Assembly: GCF_954871325.1 (NCBI RefSeq)
Contig: NC_088775.1
Location: 16,159,561 to 16,223,560 of the forward strand
Direction of reading: 5' to 3'
DNA: 64,000 nucleotides
DNA from: Gordionus sp. m RMFG-2023
Taxonomy: Eukaryota; Nematomorpha; Gordioida; Chordodea; Parachordodidae
Numbering within the stretch: position 1 is the first letter of the stretch; each line of letters begins with the position of its first letter. The notes beneath the pieces were generated by a model. That model was not told the origin of the DNA, did not search any database, and worked only from the letters and a program-made list of their open reading frames with translations. Shown here piece after piece: positions 61,189-64,000 of the stretch. A program made the position numbers and the translations under genes.

Positions 61189-61735
61189 CAGCGTCTACAT
61201 GACAGGATTTTCACTGGATGCAAACCCCCTTCAAAAACCTTGTCTACCCCCCTAAAAAATTTTCGCCTTCGGCGGCGGTGTCTTATTATTTTGATACTCT
61301 TTTTAAAGAATTTATAAAAAATAACTTAAATTAATCTATCTCTACTACCAACTATCAATATTTTGTGAATATAATTTATTTTTTAGATAATAAATTCAAA
61401 TAAAACCTACATTATTTACAATGAATTAATTATTATGGCATTATGAGCTTGCTGAAATATCTAAACCTTTTAAATTACATTTAAAAGGATAGTTTATTTG
61501 GAAAACAATGTGTATGATTGTTTGCAATATATAGATTTGGTCGATGAATTGTATTATAATAATACTATAATAGTATTAATTTTTACAGCAATAAATTTTG
61601 TCTTATTTCATCTCAAAATTTAGTAGATAACCCCCCAAAAAATTTATCCTACCCCCATTAAAGCAGCTTACCCCCTACCCCCTCAAAAAAATAGGGTGCA
61701 AACTGTTCCTACCCCTCCCGCTCATGTAGACGCTG
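61189..61735 (-). mobile_element. hAT-type MITE (CAGCGTCTACATGA family), copy B
   Basis: Ends CAGCGTCTACATGA and TCATGTAGACGCTG. Perfect 8-bp flanks CACGAGAT (61181-61188 and 61736-61743). The interior is the reverse of 16152-16734 (TTCGCCTTCGGCGGCGG; TTTTTACAGCAATAAATTTT). Younger than copy A, judging by its intact target duplication. Confidence 0.93.
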
Positions 61736-61743
61736 CACGAGAT

Positions 61744-63194
61744 AAGTGTGGGGGGGGGGGTTAACGTTCCTATGAGTAAGAGTGTGATAGTGTATAGGAA
61801 GGGATAAGCTATTTCAAGTTAAAACTTATTTTATCCTCATAATTGCACATGATTTGTGATGTCATTACCTAGTAAATTTGAGTTACCAAACTGGGGTTTC
61901 AAAATGTTGAAATAAGAACGTGTTTATATTTAGTTTTTTTAAACATTGCTAAAAATGGGAGAAATATCTTAAGAATTTCAGATTTGAATCTTGATGACAT
62001 TTCCCCCCCATTTTTAGCCATTTTAATAAAAAAAAATTAATACAAGTGTTCTTTCAGTATCTATTTATATTATTTTCAATATTGCTTTAAAAATCATCTA
62101 GGAGATATAAGCAGGATTAGCATTTTTGGCTATTTTATAAACAAAATTTTCAAAAAATTAAGTAAAAGTTAATAATTTTTTGAAAAATAATATTGTCTAT
62201 AATAGAAATAGTTTGTTTTAAAGTATAAACCCGGAAATTACTTTTTTGAAAATATAATCCTGAAAAAATCTTATAAAGATGCCCTTCCCACTCAAAAAAT
62301 TTTACTTTACGGTGAAGAACCTCAAAATTACCCACCCCCACCCCTTCCCATCCTACTTCCCCTATGGATAACTTATTTGATCAAATAATACTCTCATTAT
62401 ATGTTATATTTGAACTCTAATTTTTAAAACAAAATATTACGCCACTTGCAGCCCGGGGCCAAATTATTTTAGACTTGGGCCCTGCTAACCTAAATTTTAA
62501 AAAAGTAGCTTGTAAGGAAGAAATCTCATAATATTTATTTATAGATCAATTTTTGTTTATGTTCTGCAATTAATTTTAAATATTTAATTATATTTTGATA
62601 ATTTGATTATATTCATCTATTTTTATTTTATTTAATATAAAATACCTTCGCTTTGGTTTTTATAAAAGTAACCCGCCAATAGCTATTTTATAGGTTTCGC
62701 TACTTTACATTCTTTTATGAAAAATATACATAGAAATTTGAGATTCAAATATTAAACAAAGTATATAAATTTATTATTGTAACTTGTTTGAGAATCTATT
62801 TTGGGAATTTTGTATATATTTTCCTCATTTTTAGCGATTATTGTTTATTTTAATTTTATTAATATTAATTTCAATATTATTTACTATAATTGTCTAGGAG
62901 GTATAAGCAGGATTCCAAACTTTTTAGCTATTTATAACCAATCATAATATTTATTTTTTTAAAGGAAACGTTTATTAGTGCTACCTATCAAAAAAAGTAG
63001 CGCTCTATTAGCAATTATTTTTTAAAAGTAGCTTTAGCTACTTTTTTGGCTACTTTTTATAAAAAAAATTAAATTGCTTATAGTGTAATTGCATATAAAA
63101 TCATCATTTATAAATATTTAAATATAATTAGTTTTGATTATCAAATGTAAAAAGACTATAATATATGTAATTAAATAACTATCTATGGTAATAT
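61744..63194. other. AT-rich DNA with GTAGC-type repeat scraps
   Basis: A GC block GCCACTTGCAGCCCGGGGCC with CTTGGGCCCTG near 62440-62480 resembles the GGCCCGG MITEs. Around 62690-63060 GTAGC/GCTAC motifs recur in both orientations (GTAGCGCTC; GTAGCTTTAGCTAC). No gene. The open frame at 62150-62341 is unsupported. Confidence 0.35.
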
Positions 63195-63480
63195 TCATTT
63201 TTTATTTATTTTGTTACATTTTATTATTAATAAAATCAATTCTATACAATCATCCCCAAGTCTAGAACGACGATCAGAAAGTATAAGTTTCGCCTTACTG
63301 AATAATCTCTCAACACTAGTCCTTGAACGCAAGGCAGTATTTAATTTTGTATCAATAACTTTATCAGCCAATTTCTGAAAAATATTGGCATGTGCAATAT
63401 TATAAATCAATTTAGCTTGAATTGAATTGGTCTTTTTGAATGTAGTCGTCTCTATACCAAAATTATTAAGATGTTTTTTT
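63195..63480 (-). pseudogene. hAT dimerisation-domain relic
   Basis: The minus strand stays open from about 63480 (KKHLNNFGIE) to 63195 and contains TSVERLFSKAKLILSDRRSR then LGDDCIELILLIIKCN, the C-terminal hAT dimerisation block with the catalytic-Glu motif VERLFS. It differs from both other hAT proteins in the window, so it is a third lineage. No upstream transposase domains or ends are seen in the window. Confidence 0.75.
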
Positions 63481-64000
63481 CATCTTTATAACTGTCACGA
63501 ACATTCTTATAGAAAAAATATACTATTAGAATTTAAAAAGGAGAATTACCTTTAAGTGTTTTTGGAGGTTGTAGCTACTAGATTTATTTGAAAATAAGGG
63601 AAATGTGCCATGAATGGCCATGTTTTTGCTTTTTTGAAAAAAGGTATTTAAAATTTATGTTTAACCAAACAAATTTTATATCAATGTGTAGCCTAAATAT
63701 TAATCTTTAAAATAAAATTAGAATCACGCTCTATGTATAATAGTTCATGAGCTAGATGAGGGTGTTAACTCTCCATAATATATTATTTAAGAATTTTATT
63801 ATAAATTAATACAATATGAAATACTTGTAAAAGACTTAAATTTATATTTCTACATTTTTTAGTTATATAAAAAATTAATTATACACTAATTTAATTAGTC
63901 AATTTATTACCACATCTATTTAATGATAATATTAAAAATTAATATCTTAATTATCATTTTACTAAACATTCTTAAGCTTGTTCATCATTTTATTTCACCA
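63481..64000. other. AT-rich DNA to the window end
   Basis: It should hold the rest of the hAT at 63195 if it survives (the 5' side of a minus-strand gene), but nothing is readable. Confidence 0.3.

Overview
The window looks like nuclear DNA of an AT-rich, intron-bearing animal, probably an arthropod (a copepod or hemipteran-like genome would fit, but the sequence does not decide). The evidence is animal genes split by GT-AG introns, many of them very short (about 41-85 bp): a PDIA4/ERp72-like protein disulfide isomerase, a SOSS-B single-strand DNA-binding protein, a trypsin-like serine protease and a CAP/SCP (antigen 5-like) secreted protein. No prokaryotic operon, CRISPR array or rRNA gene was seen.

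Most of the window is transposon-derived. The dominant object is one giant hAT DNA transposon at 41-13538 with a perfect 8-bp target duplication (GTCATGGG). Its terminal inverted repeats are 3.5 and 4.1 kb long. Each carries an outer ~32-bp tandem array, a long array of 119-bp units with a GACAATTGTC palindrome in nearly every unit, single-copy DNA, and an inverted copy of the last transposase exon. Between the arms lies a five-exon hAT transposase gene whose BED finger is split by a 3.5-kb intron packed with other insertions. The transposon appears to sit in a downstream intron of the PDIA4-like gene, whose visible exons (14262-14926, minus strand) stop part-way through the protein. A 215-bp MITE at 45771-45985 with the same TIR and its own 8-bp duplication (TTTATAAC) is a small derivative of the family.

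15-24 kb: an AAGT-type microsatellite, then hAT-type elements with target duplications (16152-16734, 17031-19049 containing a tRNA-like SINE, 20655-22701 with a nested GC-rich MITE), and a probable 3' gene end on the minus strand at 23496-23921. 24-36 kb: sparse DNA with a decayed Gypsy integrase (29275-29890), SOSS-B (30594-31003), an unidentified exon (32141-32381) and a PIF/Harbinger transposase scrap (33436-33545). 36-38 kb: a compact non-coding LTR element with complete LTRs, PBS, PPT and 5-bp target duplication. 41.5-44.8 kb: the trypsin gene, with MITEs in two introns. 45-58 kb: more MITEs, a decayed LTR retrotransposon with a CCHC knuckle (51.3-54.6 kb) that landed in a hAT MITE, and a second copy of the 20655 hAT family (56294-58292). 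58.5-60.9 kb: the CAP gene, seven exons on the minus strand, followed by another copy of the 16152 MITE (61189-61735) and a hAT dimerisation-domain relic (63195-63480).

The host genes are unrelated to each other and do not form an operon. What links the window is transposon biology: autonomous elements, their small derivatives, and nested insertions that give a relative order of events. All calls were made by reading the sequence; none was checked against a database.
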